NCBI GenBank assembly: GCA_002298545.1
Contig: DBKQ01000005.1
Location: forward strand, 1-64,000
DNA length: 64,000 bases
Source of the DNA: Prevotella sp. UBA746
Lineage (GTDB): Bacteria; Bacteroidota; Bacteroidia; Bacteroidales; Bacteroidaceae
Reading direction: 5' to 3'
Below are positions 43,787-53,255 of the stretch, one piece after another. Within the stretch, counting starts at the first letter, position 1. The number at the start of each line of letters is the position of its first letter. The notes under the pieces are model-generated. The model was given only the letters and a program-made list of their open reading frames with translations, did not search any database and had not been told where the DNA came from. Both the position numbers and the translations under genes were made by a program.

Positions 43787-45157
43787 TTACTTCACCTTTA
43801 TCTTCTTTCCGGCACGGATATTATTACCCTTTATACCGTTGAGCTTACGAAGTTTCTTTACGGTAGTGTGGTTTCTCTCGGCTATCTCCGAGAGAGTGTC
43901 GCCGTTTCTTACCTTCACGCTCTTTGTTCTCTCCTTGTTCTTGCGTCCTTTCTTTCTGCGGCGGTCTCTGTCTTTCGAACTGCGGGAGCTCTTTGAGCTG
44001 CGGGAATATGTTTTCTTAGAAGACGAATATCGCGGCTGACTCTCTTCTGCCACTTCTACGAGCGAGCGGCGGGTAAAGAGCTGGTCTGCCTGATAATTGC
44101 AAATAGAGTCCTCATTGGTAATAAACGAGTTCACTACGGCAATAGGCAGTCGGATTGACGAGAGCTTTGAACTGCCGTTTACTATATCGCGGCGATACTG
44201 CGGATTAAGAGCCCGAAGCTCCTCGATGTCTACTCCGCAGACATCGGCAATCTGCTTGAAATGCACATCGCGGCTAACCTGCACAGTATCGGTCTTTGCC
44301 GGCAGTGTGGTACGCATCGGACAGATGTTATGCTCGCAATAATACGTCATTACATAGTTTGCGGCTATAAATGCCGGAACGTATCCCTTTGTCTCGCGCG
44401 GAAGATAAGGATATATAGTCCAATAGTCAGTCTCTCCGTTTGAGCGCTGTATTGCCTTGCGCACATTCTCCGGTCCACAGTTGTATGCAGCAATAACGAG
44501 GCTCCAGTCGCCATAAATTCTATACAGGTCGCGCAGATATCTTGCTGCGGCATACGACGACTTCACCGGGTCGCGACGCTCATCGACGAGCGAATTAATC
44601 TCCAGTCCATACTGCTTGCCAGTTGACGGCATAAACTGCCACAATCCGGCAGCACCGACCCTTGACACGGCTTTCGGGTTGAGCGCCGACTCGATAACCG
44701 GAAGATACTTCAGTTCGAGCGGAACGCCATAAGCCTCGAGGGCATCCTCAAAGATTGGCATATAGAAATTTGATGCCCCGAGCATATAGCCTACGGAACG
44801 GCGCAGACGACCGGTGTATCTGTCGATAAACTTCTGCACTATTTCGTTGTAAGGCATCTCCATAATATTCGGCAGCCTCTTCAACCGGTCGATATAAACC
44901 TCCTTGTCGTAAGTTCTGTTCTCGTCGCGGTAGTTGCAGTCGCCATCCTCTTTCAGATATTTCTTTGAGTAATACTCCTGCAACAGGTTATCAAACTCTG
45001 TATCCATAGACTCCGGCACATCGATGATTTCCTCGTTGCCATCCTTGTCTTTTACTTTTATTTCCTTTTCATCATCGGTCTGGGCATACAGCATGTTGCT
45101 GCCTCCTAAGAGGAGGGCGGCTGCAAAAGCCAGACTTTTTATATTTATTTTTATCAT
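43787..45157 (-). CDS. LysM lytic transglycosylase (MltD-like)
   Basis: 456 residues from the ATG at 45157, which begins the signal peptide (MIKINIKSLAFAAALLLGGS); an upstream in-frame stretch is the repetitive leader. SLT domain with the catalytic Glu in VIESALNPKAVSRVGAAGLW (then QFMPSTGKQYGL) and IAAYNCGPENVRKAI. A basic Ser/Lys/Arg linker (KDRDRRRKKGRKNKERTK) precedes one C-terminal LysM (VRNGDTLSEIAERNHTTVKK). It cleaves peptidoglycan strands in the periplasm. Confidence 0.9.
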   Translation of the reverse strand: MIKINIKSLAFAAALLLGGSNMLYAQTDDEKEIKVKDKDGNEEIIDVPESMDTEFDNLLQEYYSKKYLKEDGDCNYRDENRTYDKEVYIDRLKRLPNIMEMPYNEIVQKFIDRYTGRLRRSVGYMLGASNFYMPIFEDALEAYGVPLELKYLPVIESALNPKAVSRVGAAGLWQFMPSTGKQYGLEINSLVDERRDPVKSSYAAARYLRDLYRIYGDWSLVIAAYNCGPENVRKAIQRSNGETDYWTIYPYLPRETKGYVPAFIAANYVMTYYCEHNICPMRTTLPAKTDTVQVSRDVHFKQIADVCGVDIEELRALNPQYRRDIVNGSSKLSSIRLPIAVVNSFITNEDSICNYQADQLFTRRSLVEVAEESQPRYSSSKKTYSRSSKSSRSSKDRDRRRKKGRKNKERTKSVKVRNGDTLSEIAERNHTTVKKLRKLNGIKGNNIRAGKKIKVK

Positions 45158-45175
45158 CTTCTTGTTTTTTTTCTG

Positions 45176-45276
45176 GGAGAGATTTTTTTGAAGGGTCGGA
45201 GAGAGCTGAGAGGGCTGAGAGTTCTGGGAGTTCTGAGAGAACTGGGAGAACCGATAACTCTGAACTATCAGAAAGC
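45176..45276. repeat. CTGAGAG/CTGGGAG low-complexity tract
   Basis: Near-tandem GAGAGCTGAGAGGGCTGAGA, GTTCTGGGAGTTCTGAGAGA and related units fill the spacer between the transglycosylase and the DUF5683 gene. Related wording appears inside two genes as Ser/Glu-rich codons (12686-12740 and 45885-45990) and at 20634-20665. Confidence 0.55.
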
Positions 45277-46101
45277 TCAGAAGTTCAGCGAGCACTGCAG
45301 TCCGAGAGACGAGCTCTTCACCGGGTTAGCCGATGAATGGTTGTTGATAACCGACGGCTCTATCCTAAGACTCAAATCTTTAGAAATATCAAACTGCGAC
45401 AGTGAGGCATCAACATAAGCATCTATAACCGACAGGGCATAAACTCCTATCAAGCAGAAGATGCTCAAGTCGCGATACTTGCGGTAATAGTCTTTGCGGC
45501 GCTTAAACAGGTTTTGGTATCTCTCCTTGTTTTCATCCGTTATCTGCATACCAAGATGCAGGAACTGGTTATAGCTCTGCGTATTCGGATCATCGTCCAT
45601 TATATCCATGTAAGCCTGAGAATAGTCGCGAAACATCTGGTTGTTCCATCTCCAGGCATACGCACATCCAAGAATTCCTCCATATACGATAGGCAGTTTC
45701 CAGTATTTCCTGTTGTATATCTGTCCGGCACCCGGCAGCACTATCGCAAGCCACATGGCGCGCTTAGGATCAGGAGCCCATGTTGCCCAATCGCGCTTCA
45801 CCTTTTTCTTCGACATGGCAGAAAGGCTGTCCACCTTATTATATATAAGGGTGTCGGAAGAGTCGGATGTATAAGAGTTATAAGACTCATAAGACATACA
45901 AGACTCATATGACAACTCGGATGGCTTCGAGAAACCAGAGAAGTCAGAGCAGCCTTGCAGTTCCGACAAAGTCGAGGATTCCGACTGTCGTACTATCGGT
46001 TCCTCAGCCCATACAGTCGCTGAAGCGACAACAGCCACGAGGCAAGAGAATATTCTTCTAATGTTGCTATACACGCTAAGCCGGATTAAATTATCATTCA
46101 T
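45277..46101 (-). CDS. DUF5683 membrane protein
   Basis: 274 residues from the ATG at 46101, overlapping the parB stop by 8 nt. Signal-like N-terminus (MNDNLIRLSVYSNIRRIFSC), a Ser-rich low-complexity segment (SELSYESCMSYESYNSYTSD), then the DUF5683 core PDPKRAMWLAIVLPGAGQIY followed by NRKYWKLPIVYGG. Function unknown. In Bacteroidetes this gene commonly lies between parB and a lytic transglycosylase gene, as here. Confidence 0.82.
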   Translation of the reverse strand: MNDNLIRLSVYSNIRRIFSCLVAVVASATVWAEEPIVRQSESSTLSELQGCSDFSGFSKPSELSYESCMSYESYNSYTSDSSDTLIYNKVDSLSAMSKKKVKRDWATWAPDPKRAMWLAIVLPGAGQIYNRKYWKLPIVYGGILGCAYAWRWNNQMFRDYSQAYMDIMDDDPNTQSYNQFLHLGMQITDENKERYQNLFKRRKDYYRKYRDLSIFCLIGVYALSVIDAYVDASLSQFDISKDLSLRIEPSVINNHSSANPVKSSSLGLQCSLNF

Positions 46102-46984
46102 GCGTTTTATCAAGAACCGCCAGGATATGTTCCAGTTCCTCGGCATTGGCAAACGGAATACTGATTTTCCCCTTTCCCTTTGCAGAACAGGTCATCTGCA
46201 CTTTTGTAGAGAAGAATGTTGACAGCTTTTCCTTCAGCACATTGAATTCCTCCGGCAACGGGTTGTTGGAAGCAATCACCTTCTTTCCGCTTACAACATT
46301 CTCGCCGCTGTTCAGCTGTTTTGCTATTTCCTCTACCTTACGAACAGAATATCCGTTTTTCTGTATTTCCTTAAACACCTTTATCTGCAGCGACGGAGAG
46401 TCGATGGAGAGCAGCGCACGAGCATGCCCCATATCAATCTCCTTCTTCTGCAGAGCCATCTGCACCTGAGCCGGCAGTTTCAGCAAGCGCAGGTAATTGG
46501 TAATTGCCGTTCGGCTCTTCCCCACACGCTCCGACACCTTTTCCTGTGTCATACCGGTATTCGAGAGAAGATGTTCATACGCCAAAGCAATTTCGATAGC
46601 ATTAAGATCCTCTCGCTGGATATTCTCCACGAGAGCCATCTCCATTACATTCTCGTCCTTTATAGTACGGATATAAGCAGGGATAGCTGTCAGCCCTGCT
46701 ATCTGAGATGCACGCCAGCGTCGCTCGCCGGCAATAATCTGGTATTTTTCGTCATCGACCTGCCTTAGGGTAATCGGCTGAATTATTCCAATCTCCCGAA
46801 TACTGTTGGCAAGTTCCTGCAAAGCCTCCTGATCAAACTCCCTTCGTGGCTGATTTGGATTAGCCTCTATCTTGTCGATGTCAATTTCATTAATCGTTGA
46901 GCTTCCCTGAGGACGCACGTCATCAGTTGATATAAGGGCGTCGAGTCCACGTCCCAAAGCGCTATATCTCTTATGTACTCCCAT
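46094..46984 (-). CDS. parB: Chromosome-partitioning protein ParB (Spo0J)
   Basis: 296 residues. N-terminal CTP-binding/nuclease-like region (IEANPNQPRREFDQEALQEL, IAGERRWRASQIAGL, ALVENIQREDLNAIE) and helix-turn-helix (GMTQEKVSERVGKSRTAITN), then a dimerisation tail. It loads on parS sites and acts with ParA in origin segregation. No parS-like palindrome was seen within the window. It starts 14 nt after parA. Confidence 0.94.
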   Translation of the reverse strand: MGVHKRYSALGRGLDALISTDDVRPQGSSTINEIDIDKIEANPNQPRREFDQEALQELANSIREIGIIQPITLRQVDDEKYQIIAGERRWRASQIAGLTAIPAYIRTIKDENVMEMALVENIQREDLNAIEIALAYEHLLSNTGMTQEKVSERVGKSRTAITNYLRLLKLPAQVQMALQKKEIDMGHARALLSIDSPSLQIKVFKEIQKNGYSVRKVEEIAKQLNSGENVVSGKKVIASNNPLPEEFNVLKEKLSTFFSTKVQMTCSAKGKGKISIPFANAEELEHILAVLDKTHE

Positions 46985-46998
46985 TTATATATTTACGT

Positions 46999-47772
46999 TT
47001 ACTTACTTTGTTCGTTTTTGTTTATAATTTCCTTAGCCAATGCAAGATGGTTCTTGCTTCCTGTAGAGTCGGCATCATATAGGATAACAGGCAGTCCGTG
47101 GCTTGGCGACTCACTGAGCTTTACGTTTCGCTGTATCACAGTTTTGAACACCAGTTCCTGGAAATGGCGTTTTACTTCATAGTAAATCTGATTGGCAAGA
47201 CGTAGACGACTGTCATACATCGTCAAGAGGAAACCCTCAATCTCAAGTTTCGGATTCAGTTTGCTTTTTATGATTTTTATAGTATTAAGCAGCTTGCTGA
47301 TTCCTTCAAGGGCAAAATACTCACACTGTACAGGAATAATGACAGAATCGGCGGCAGTCAGCGCATTGACAGTGATAAGACCGAGCGACGGAGAGCAGTC
47401 TATCAGGATATAGTCATAATCTCCTCTTATAGGCTGCAGCAAACGCTTTATCACCTGTTCGCGATGGTCAAGGTTGAGCATTTCTATTTCTGCGCCCACG
47501 AGGTCGATATGACTCGGTATTATGTCCAGTCCGTCGATATCGGTTGTATACACAGCATCCCTAACGTCGGCGTGGTCAATGATACACTCGTATAGAGAAC
47601 AGTCAATATCCTTGGAGTTAACGCCGAGACCGCTCGAAGCGTTAGCCTGTGGGTCGGCATCGATTACGAGTACTTTTTTCTCGAGCGTTGCCAGCGAAGC
47701 AGCGAGGTTTATCGTGGTAGTAGTCTTTCCCACTCCACCCTTTTGGTTTGCCAATGCTATTATTTTTCCCAT
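46999..47772 (-). CDS. parA: Chromosome-partitioning ATPase ParA (Soj)
   Basis: 257 residues. Deviant Walker A ANQKGGVGKTTTTINLAASL, Walker A' VLVIDADPQANASSGLG and Walker B YILIDCSPSLGLITVNAL. First gene of the leftward par operon; its promoter is at 47847-47854. Confidence 0.95.
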   Translation of the reverse strand: MGKIIALANQKGGVGKTTTTINLAASLATLEKKVLVIDADPQANASSGLGVNSKDIDCSLYECIIDHADVRDAVYTTDIDGLDIIPSHIDLVGAEIEMLNLDHREQVIKRLLQPIRGDYDYILIDCSPSLGLITVNALTAADSVIIPVQCEYFALEGISKLLNTIKIIKSKLNPKLEIEGFLLTMYDSRLRLANQIYYEVKRHFQELVFKTVIQRNVKLSESPSHGLPVILYDADSTGSKNHLALAKEIINKNEQSK

Positions 47773-47846
47773 TTTATTCTTTCAATTATTGCAATAATAA
47801 GGTAATGCAGCCTAAGGAAACTGTCATTTCATGCTATTTATGACTG

Positions 47847-47854
47847 CAAAGATA
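47847..47854 (-). promoter_or_regulatory. Promoter of the par operon
   Basis: The minus strand reads TATCTTTG, 74 nt before the parA ATG. Confidence 0.5.
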
Positions 47855-47896
47855 CATATTATTATGTGATAATCGGCGGATTTAAACCTTTTTTCG

Positions 47897-47904
47897 TACT
47901 TTTG
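47897..47904 (+). promoter_or_regulatory. Promoter of surE
   Basis: TACTTTTG, 21 nt before the surE ATG. It is divergent from the par promoter, 42 nt away. Confidence 0.55.
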
Positions 47905-47925
47905 CAAGCAAAAGAATTTTAATTT

Positions 47926-48693
47926 ATGAAAAATAAAAGACCTTTAATACTGATTTCCAACGATGACGGGTATGATGCAAAGGGCATAACAAGCTTGATT
48001 GAATATGTTCGCGGATTTGGCGATGTTATCGTTTGCGCCCCCGAATCGGCACGTTCCGGTTTCTCCTGCGCTTTCTCTTCTGAAATGCCATTAAGGCTTT
48101 CTCTGAAGCGTAAGGAAGAGCATCTGCAGGTTTGGGCATGCAATGGCACACCGGTGGACTGCACGAAGATGGCTTTCAGTCAGCTATGCGACAGGCGTCC
48201 CGATTTGGTTCTCAGCGGAATAAACCACGGCGACAATGCTTCTGTAAACACCCATTACAGCGGTACTATGGGAGTAGCTCGGGAGGGATGCATGAAAGGT
48301 GTTCCGTCGATCGCTTTCTCTCTATGCAACTATGATGCCGATGCTGACTTCAGTGCCACATCGAGGATTATAAAGATTATCACCGGAAGGGTTCTTGAAG
48401 AAGGTCTGCCAAAGAATGTTTGTTTGAACGTCAACTTCCCTAATATCAAGGAGTTCCGAGGGGTAAAGGTTTGCAGAATGTGTAACGGTATCTGGGAAAA
48501 CGAGGTCGTAAAGCAACGTCATCCAAGAGGATACGACAACTACTGGATGGTTGGAGAATTCAGGGATACGGAACCTGATGCCGAGGATACCGACGAATGG
48601 GCTCTCGCTAACGGATATGTGGCTATTACTCCTACAACTATAGACATTACCGCTTATCAGGCTATGGAAAAGATTAGGGAATGGGGGATTTGA
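47926..48693 (+). CDS. surE: 5'/3'-nucleotidase SurE
   Basis: 255 residues. The metal-binding start ILISNDDGYDAKGITSL, then APESARSGFSC, NGTPVDCTKMAF and LVLSGINHGDNASVN are the SurE signature. It dephosphorylates nucleoside monophosphates in the cytoplasm. It is followed by lpxB after a short repeat tract. Confidence 0.95.
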   Translation: MKNKRPLILISNDDGYDAKGITSLIEYVRGFGDVIVCAPESARSGFSCAFSSEMPLRLSLKRKEEHLQVWACNGTPVDCTKMAFSQLCDRRPDLVLSGINHGDNASVNTHYSGTMGVAREGCMKGVPSIAFSLCNYDADADFSATSRIIKIITGRVLEEGLPKNVCLNVNFPNIKEFRGVKVCRMCNGIWENEVVKQRHPRGYDNYWMVGEFRDTEPDAEDTDEWALANGYVAITPTTIDITAYQAMEKIREWGI

Positions 48694-48780
48694 AAGATTG
48701 AAAGATTGAAAGATTGAAAAAGTGAAAGATTGAAACGTTGAAAAAGTGAAAGATTGAAAAACGTTGAAAGATTGAGAAAC
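48691..48780. repeat. GATTGAAA short-unit repeat tract, copy 1
   Basis: About nine near-repeats of GAAAGATT / GAAAAAGT / GAAACGTT between surE and lpxB. The same units, mostly in the opposite orientation (TTTCAATC, TTCAACGTT), occur at 59392-59432, 61818-61922 and 63240-63270. Confidence 0.65.
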
Positions 48781-48800
48781 TAAAATGGTGGAAGAGTAAA

Positions 48801-49970
48801 ATGAAATACTATCTTATTGCCGGTGAAGCAAGTGGAGACCTTCATGCCTCGCATCTTATGCAGGCTCTGAAAGATAAAGACCCGGAGACACAGTTCCGCT
48901 TCTTCGGCGGAGACCTCATGTCTGCCGTCGGCGGAACACGCGTTAAACACTACCGCGAACTTGCTTATATGGGGTTCATCCCAGTACTTATGCATCTGCG
49001 CACAATATTCAGCAATATGGCTCTATGCAAGAAAGATATTGCGGAGTATCAGCCTGACGTACTGATACTTATCGACTATCCGGGGTTTAACCTCAGCATC
49101 GCCAAATATATTCACGCTAAGACCAATATCCCTGTATATTATTATATTTCTCCTAAGATATGGGCCTGGAAGGAATATAGGATAAGGAATATAAAAAGAG
49201 ATGTTGACGAACTGTTCTCCATCCTGCCATTTGAGATAGACTTTTTCGAAAAGAAACACCACTATCCTATACACTATGTAGGCAATCCGACTGCCGATGA
49301 AGTGGCTGAATTCAAGACGGGTTACAAAGAAAGTCTCGAAGAGTTCAACAACAGACTCGGACTCGAGAACAAACCTATAATAGCCCTACTCGCAGGAAGC
49401 AGGAAACAGGAAATCAAAGACAACTTGCCATATATGCTGCAAGCGGCAAAAGATGTGGCTAAGGGGAAATACCAAATTGTCGTTGCCGGTGCACCGGGAA
49501 TTGACAAGAGTATATACGGCCAGTATCTCAACGGAACGGCAAAGCTCATTAGCGGAGAGACTTATGCATTACTCCAGCAAGCTCGTGCTGCAGCGGTAAC
49601 AAGCGGTACGGCAACTCTTGAAACAGCACTTTTCAACGTGCCACAGGTGGTTTGCTACAAGACTCCTATTCCTAAGGTCATCGCCTTCTTGAAGCGTCAT
49701 CTTCTGAAGGTGAAATATATATCGCTCGTGAATCTGATAGCTAATCGCAAGGTAGTTACCGAACTCGTTGCCGACTCTTTCAGTACGGAAAATATCAAAA
49801 ATGAACTCGAAAAGATAACCAATGAGGGCAAGGCAAGAGAAAACATGCTTAAAGGTTATGCCGAAATCCACAATATTTTGGGCGAGAAGCGTGCCGCAGA
49901 AAATGCTGCTGACATTATGATTGAAAAGCTGACAAGCGGTGAAGGGAAGGCTAAAAAGGAAAACCTTTAA
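48801..49970 (+). CDS. lpxB: Lipid-A-disaccharide synthase
   Basis: 389 residues, full-length LpxB (GT19), which joins lipid X and UDP-diacylglucosamine into the lipid A disaccharide at the inner membrane. Seen: YYLIAGEASGDLHASHLMQA, FFGGDLM, YYISPKIWAWKEYRIRNIKR, YVGNPTADEV, LLAGSRKQEIKDNLP and VTSGTATLETALFNVPQVVC. Confidence 0.95.
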   Translation: MKYYLIAGEASGDLHASHLMQALKDKDPETQFRFFGGDLMSAVGGTRVKHYRELAYMGFIPVLMHLRTIFSNMALCKKDIAEYQPDVLILIDYPGFNLSIAKYIHAKTNIPVYYYISPKIWAWKEYRIRNIKRDVDELFSILPFEIDFFEKKHHYPIHYVGNPTADEVAEFKTGYKESLEEFNNRLGLENKPIIALLAGSRKQEIKDNLPYMLQAAKDVAKGKYQIVVAGAPGIDKSIYGQYLNGTAKLISGETYALLQQARAAAVTSGTATLETALFNVPQVVCYKTPIPKVIAFLKRHLLKVKYISLVNLIANRKVVTELVADSFSTENIKNELEKITNEGKARENMLKGYAEIHNILGEKRAAENAADIMIEKLTSGEGKAKKENL

Positions 49971-50035
49971 TAAGGCTATACCTGCCAGAGGTAGATAAAA
50001 AAAACAATTTTATAAAAACAAAGAAAAACAAGATA

Positions 50036-50782
50036 ATGACAAGAGTAAAAATCAAAACAACCGAGGGCGACATCCTGGTTCGCCTCTACGACGAGACTCC
50101 TAAACATCGCGACAACTTCATAAAACTTGCCAAAGAGGGATATTTCGACGGCACTCTGTTCCATCGTGTCATCAAAGACTTCATGATTCAGGGGGGAGAC
50201 CCTGACAGCAAAGGAGCACCTAAAGGCAAGATGCTCGGAACCGGTGGACCGGACTATACGATTCCGGCAGAATTCGTTTACCCGAAACTCTTCCACAAGC
50301 GCGGTGCCTTGAGCGCAGCACGTCTTGGAGACGAGGTTAACCCTAACAGAGAGAGCAGCGGAAGCCAGTTCTATATTGTTTGGGGAAAGACATACAAGCC
50401 GGCTGAACTAAAGCAAATGGAGAAGCAGTTGGAGATGCAACAGGAACAGGCTATCTTCAACCAGCTTGCAAAGGAAAACCACGACAAGATTATGGATCTG
50501 AGACGCAACCGCGACCGTGCCGGACTTCAAGAACTGCAGGACGAACTTATTGCCGAAACGAAGGCAATAAGCATGGAAAAAGGCAAGCCTACGTTTACCG
50601 ATGAACAGCGGGAGACGTATACCACAATTGGCGGAACACCGTTCCTTGACAATCAATATACCGTGTTCGGCGAGGTGGAAGAAGGACTTGACGTGGTTGA
50701 GAAGATACAAAACTGCGAAACTCTGCGTGGCGACCGTCCTAAGGAGAACGTAAGCATGGAAGTAGAAGTCGTAGAAGAATAA
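50036..50782 (+). CDS. Cyclophilin-type peptidyl-prolyl isomerase with helical insert
   Basis: 248 residues, longer than the usual 160-200. The core is clear: FHRVIKDFMIQGGDPDSKGA, ALSAARLGDEVNPNRESSGS then QFYIVWG, and QYTVFGEVEEGLDVVEKIQN. No signal peptide (MTRVKIKTTEGDILVRLYDE), so cytoplasmic. The extra length is a helical, charged insert at about 122-185 (KPAELKQMEKQLEMQQEQAI and on) between core strands. Confidence 0.92.
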   Translation: MTRVKIKTTEGDILVRLYDETPKHRDNFIKLAKEGYFDGTLFHRVIKDFMIQGGDPDSKGAPKGKMLGTGGPDYTIPAEFVYPKLFHKRGALSAARLGDEVNPNRESSGSQFYIVWGKTYKPAELKQMEKQLEMQQEQAIFNQLAKENHDKIMDLRRNRDRAGLQELQDELIAETKAISMEKGKPTFTDEQRETYTTIGGTPFLDNQYTVFGEVEEGLDVVEKIQNCETLRGDRPKENVSMEVEVVEE

Positions 50783-50835
50783 TGCGTCTTTATATAATCC
50801 AATATCGAGTATCTATGATTTCTTTTTGATACAAG

Positions 50836-51270
50836 ATGACAAATATAGAAGAAATAGAAAAAAGACTGGAGCATAAAGGTGTAAAGCCTACTGCCAACCG
50901 CATTCTTGTATACAAGACGCTGGCAGGACTCGACCACCCGGTAAGTCTATCCGACATCGAGGCATTGCAACTGTCGATGGACAAGTCGAGTATTTTCAGA
51001 GTACTCACTCTATTCCACGAGCACGATGTAGTACATTCGTTTGAAGACGGGCGTGGAATACTCAACTATGAGCTTTGCCTTAGCGACGGGGCATGCAACA
51101 TGAAAGACAGTCATGTACATTTCTATTGCGAATCATGCCAAAAGTCGTTCTGTCTGGAGGATATACATATCCACGACTTGAAATTGCCAGAAGGCTTCCA
51201 TGCCCACTCGCTATCGTTTGTCGTAAAAGGAGAATGCCCTGAATGTAGAAAGAAGAACCATCATTTGTAG
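50836..51270 (+). CDS. Fur-family metalloregulator (Zur- or PerR-like)
   Basis: 144 residues. Winged helix-turn-helix (GVKPTANRILVYKTLAGLDH, SLSDIEALQLSMDKSSIFRV) and a dimerisation domain with two CxxC structural zinc sites (HFYCESCQKSFCLEDIH; GECPECRKK). Metal ligands HxHFYC are present. It converges on a P1B-type zinc/cadmium ATPase gene, which favours a zinc role, but the sequence alone does not separate Fur, Zur and PerR. Confidence 0.88.
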   Translation: MTNIEEIEKRLEHKGVKPTANRILVYKTLAGLDHPVSLSDIEALQLSMDKSSIFRVLTLFHEHDVVHSFEDGRGILNYELCLSDGACNMKDSHVHFYCESCQKSFCLEDIHIHDLKLPEGFHAHSLSFVVKGECPECRKKNHHL

Positions 51271-51345
51271 ATTCTCATTCTGACATAAAGGGCAAACATA
51301 CCTTTTATAAAACACTCAAGCCCATTTGGCTTAAAGAGAGAAATA

Positions 51346-53229
51346 TCAAGCTTTCGCCGTGTTTAAAGCCCTCATGGCATTAAGCACGGCGATAACCGTA
51401 ACACCGACATCTGCAAAAACTGCCATCCACATTGTTGCCAAGCCGAAAGCGGCAAGTATGAGAACCGCAAGTTTTACGGAAATGGCAAATGCCACATTCT
51501 GTCTTGCAATGCCGATAGTATTGCGGGCTATTCTTATTGCCAACGCTATTTTAGACGGTTTATCGTCCATCAGCACAACATCTGCGGCTTCGATTGCTGC
51601 ATCTGATCCCAAGGCTCCCATAGCAATACCTACATCAGCGCGTGCCAATACAGGAGCGTCGTTAATGCCGTCGCCAACAAAAGCGACATTACTTTTTTTA
51701 TTCTCGCTATTCAGAATTTCCTCCATCCTGTCTACCTTGTCGGCAGGCAGCAACTCGGCATGACATTCGTCCACTCCAAGTTCTTTAGCAACATACTCGC
51801 CAACTTCATTCCTGTCGCCTGTAAGGATAACCGTTTTCTTTATGCCGCAATTTTTGAGACCATCAATAGCCTCCCGGGCATCAGTCTTGACAACATCCGA
51901 AACTACGATATGTCCGGCATATACGCCATCGACAGCCACATGAACGATAGTACCCACCTTATGACACTGATGCCACTCCACACCAATACTGTCCATCAGT
52001 TTGCCGTTGCCTACAAACACTTCCCTTCCGTTAACAATAGCCTTAACTCCTTTTCCGGCAATTTCCTCTACATTCTCAACATTACAACCGTCATCTTCAT
52101 TGCCAAAAGCCTCTTTTAGCGACATCGCAATAGGATGTGTAGAGAATCTCTCCACATGGGCAGCAAGATGCAAGAGTTCGTTGTCATTGAAATCATTGGG
52201 ATGGATAGCCTCAACCTCGAATTTGCCCTTCGTCAAGGTTCCAGTCTTGTCGAATACCACAACTCCGGTTTTTGCCAACGCATCCATATAGTTTGAACCT
52301 TTTATTAGAATACCACGCTTTGAGGCTCCACCAATACCGGCGAAGAAGGTTAGCGGCACGGAAATAACAAGAGCACAAGGGCATGACACCACGAGGAAGG
52401 TTAGAGCCCTACCCAACCATACTGGCAGGGCTTCCATATAACTGGCATAAAAGAACGGAGGCAAGAAGGCAAGCAACAAAGCCACATAAACAACGATTGG
52501 GGTATATACATGTGCAAACTTGGCTATGAAGGTCTCGCTCTTCGACTTGTTTTCGTTTGCATTCTCCACAAGATCAAGAATCTTGCTGACAGTAGACTCA
52601 CCATAAGTTTTCTCTACCCTGACCGTTATTACTCCCGACAAGTTTACGCAACCCGACACGACCTTATCACCTTCAGCTACATCACGCGGCATTGTCTCTC
52701 CTGTAAGCGCCATAGTGTCGAGACTCGTCTTACCGCTCTCCACGACTCCGTCGAGAGGCAGTTTCTCGCCAGGTTTCACAACTACAGTCTCGCCAATCCT
52801 GACATCCTCCGGCTTAACGACAAGCGTCTCCCCGTTTCTTACCACGTTTGCCGTATCAGGACGAATCTCCATAAGATGCGAAATCGACCTGCGACTGTTG
52901 TCTTCGGCATAATCCTCAAACAGTTCGCCAATCTGAAAGAAGAGCATAACGAACACAGCCTCAGGAAATTCCGTCTCGGCTCCAGGCAGGAAGCCAATAA
53001 GCAATGCCCCGACAGTAGCAACACACATAAGGAAGTCCTCATCGAAGACTTCCCCCTCCATAATTCCCTCTATTGCCTCTCCGATAACATCATAGCTGAT
53101 GAGCAGGAAAGGAACGAGATATACAATCAGCAGTTGCCAGACTTCAAGTTCCATGGTTTTCTCAACCACAACTGCCGCAACGAGCAACACGGCAGTGAGA
53201 ATAATTCTCAATAGTTTTTTCTTGTCCAT
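51346..53229 (-). CDS. Heavy-metal P1B-type ATPase (Zn/Cd/Pb class)
   Basis: 627 residues. Membrane segments at the N-terminus, LTGETMPRD actuator loop, VVSCPCALVISVPLTFFAGI (CPC metal site), VVFDKTGTLTKGKFEVEAIH (phosphorylated Asp), VAFVGDGINDAPVLARADVG and the last helices MAVFADVGVTVIAVLNAMRA (Asp of the zinc class). No N-terminal heavy-metal-associated domain is present. It exports zinc, cadmium or lead. It lies 65 nt after hrpB on the same strand with its own promoter. Confidence 0.92.
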   Translation of the reverse strand: MDKKKLLRIILTAVLLVAAVVVEKTMELEVWQLLIVYLVPFLLISYDVIGEAIEGIMEGEVFDEDFLMCVATVGALLIGFLPGAETEFPEAVFVMLFFQIGELFEDYAEDNSRRSISHLMEIRPDTANVVRNGETLVVKPEDVRIGETVVVKPGEKLPLDGVVESGKTSLDTMALTGETMPRDVAEGDKVVSGCVNLSGVITVRVEKTYGESTVSKILDLVENANENKSKSETFIAKFAHVYTPIVVYVALLLAFLPPFFYASYMEALPVWLGRALTFLVVSCPCALVISVPLTFFAGIGGASKRGILIKGSNYMDALAKTGVVVFDKTGTLTKGKFEVEAIHPNDFNDNELLHLAAHVERFSTHPIAMSLKEAFGNEDDGCNVENVEEIAGKGVKAIVNGREVFVGNGKLMDSIGVEWHQCHKVGTIVHVAVDGVYAGHIVVSDVVKTDAREAIDGLKNCGIKKTVILTGDRNEVGEYVAKELGVDECHAELLPADKVDRMEEILNSENKKSNVAFVGDGINDAPVLARADVGIAMGALGSDAAIEAADVVLMDDKPSKIALAIRIARNTIGIARQNVAFAISVKLAVLILAAFGLATMWMAVFADVGVTVIAVLNAMRALNTAKA

Positions 53230-53255
53230 ATATTTTATGTTTTAGTTTTCTGCCG

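Noticed and set aside
45158..45295. Upstream extension of the transglycosylase (SQFSQNSQNSQPSQ...)
   Set aside because: The extension is the low-complexity spacer read as protein; the signal peptide begins at 45157.
46094..47925. parS or replication origin near parAB
   Set aside because: No GTTTCACGTGAAAC-like palindrome or DnaA-box cluster was seen. parAB alone does not locate the origin.
48691..48780. GATTGAAA-type repeats as a possible CRISPR array
   Set aside because: The units are 8-10 nt with no unique spacers, and no cas genes are nearby. They are simple-sequence tracts.
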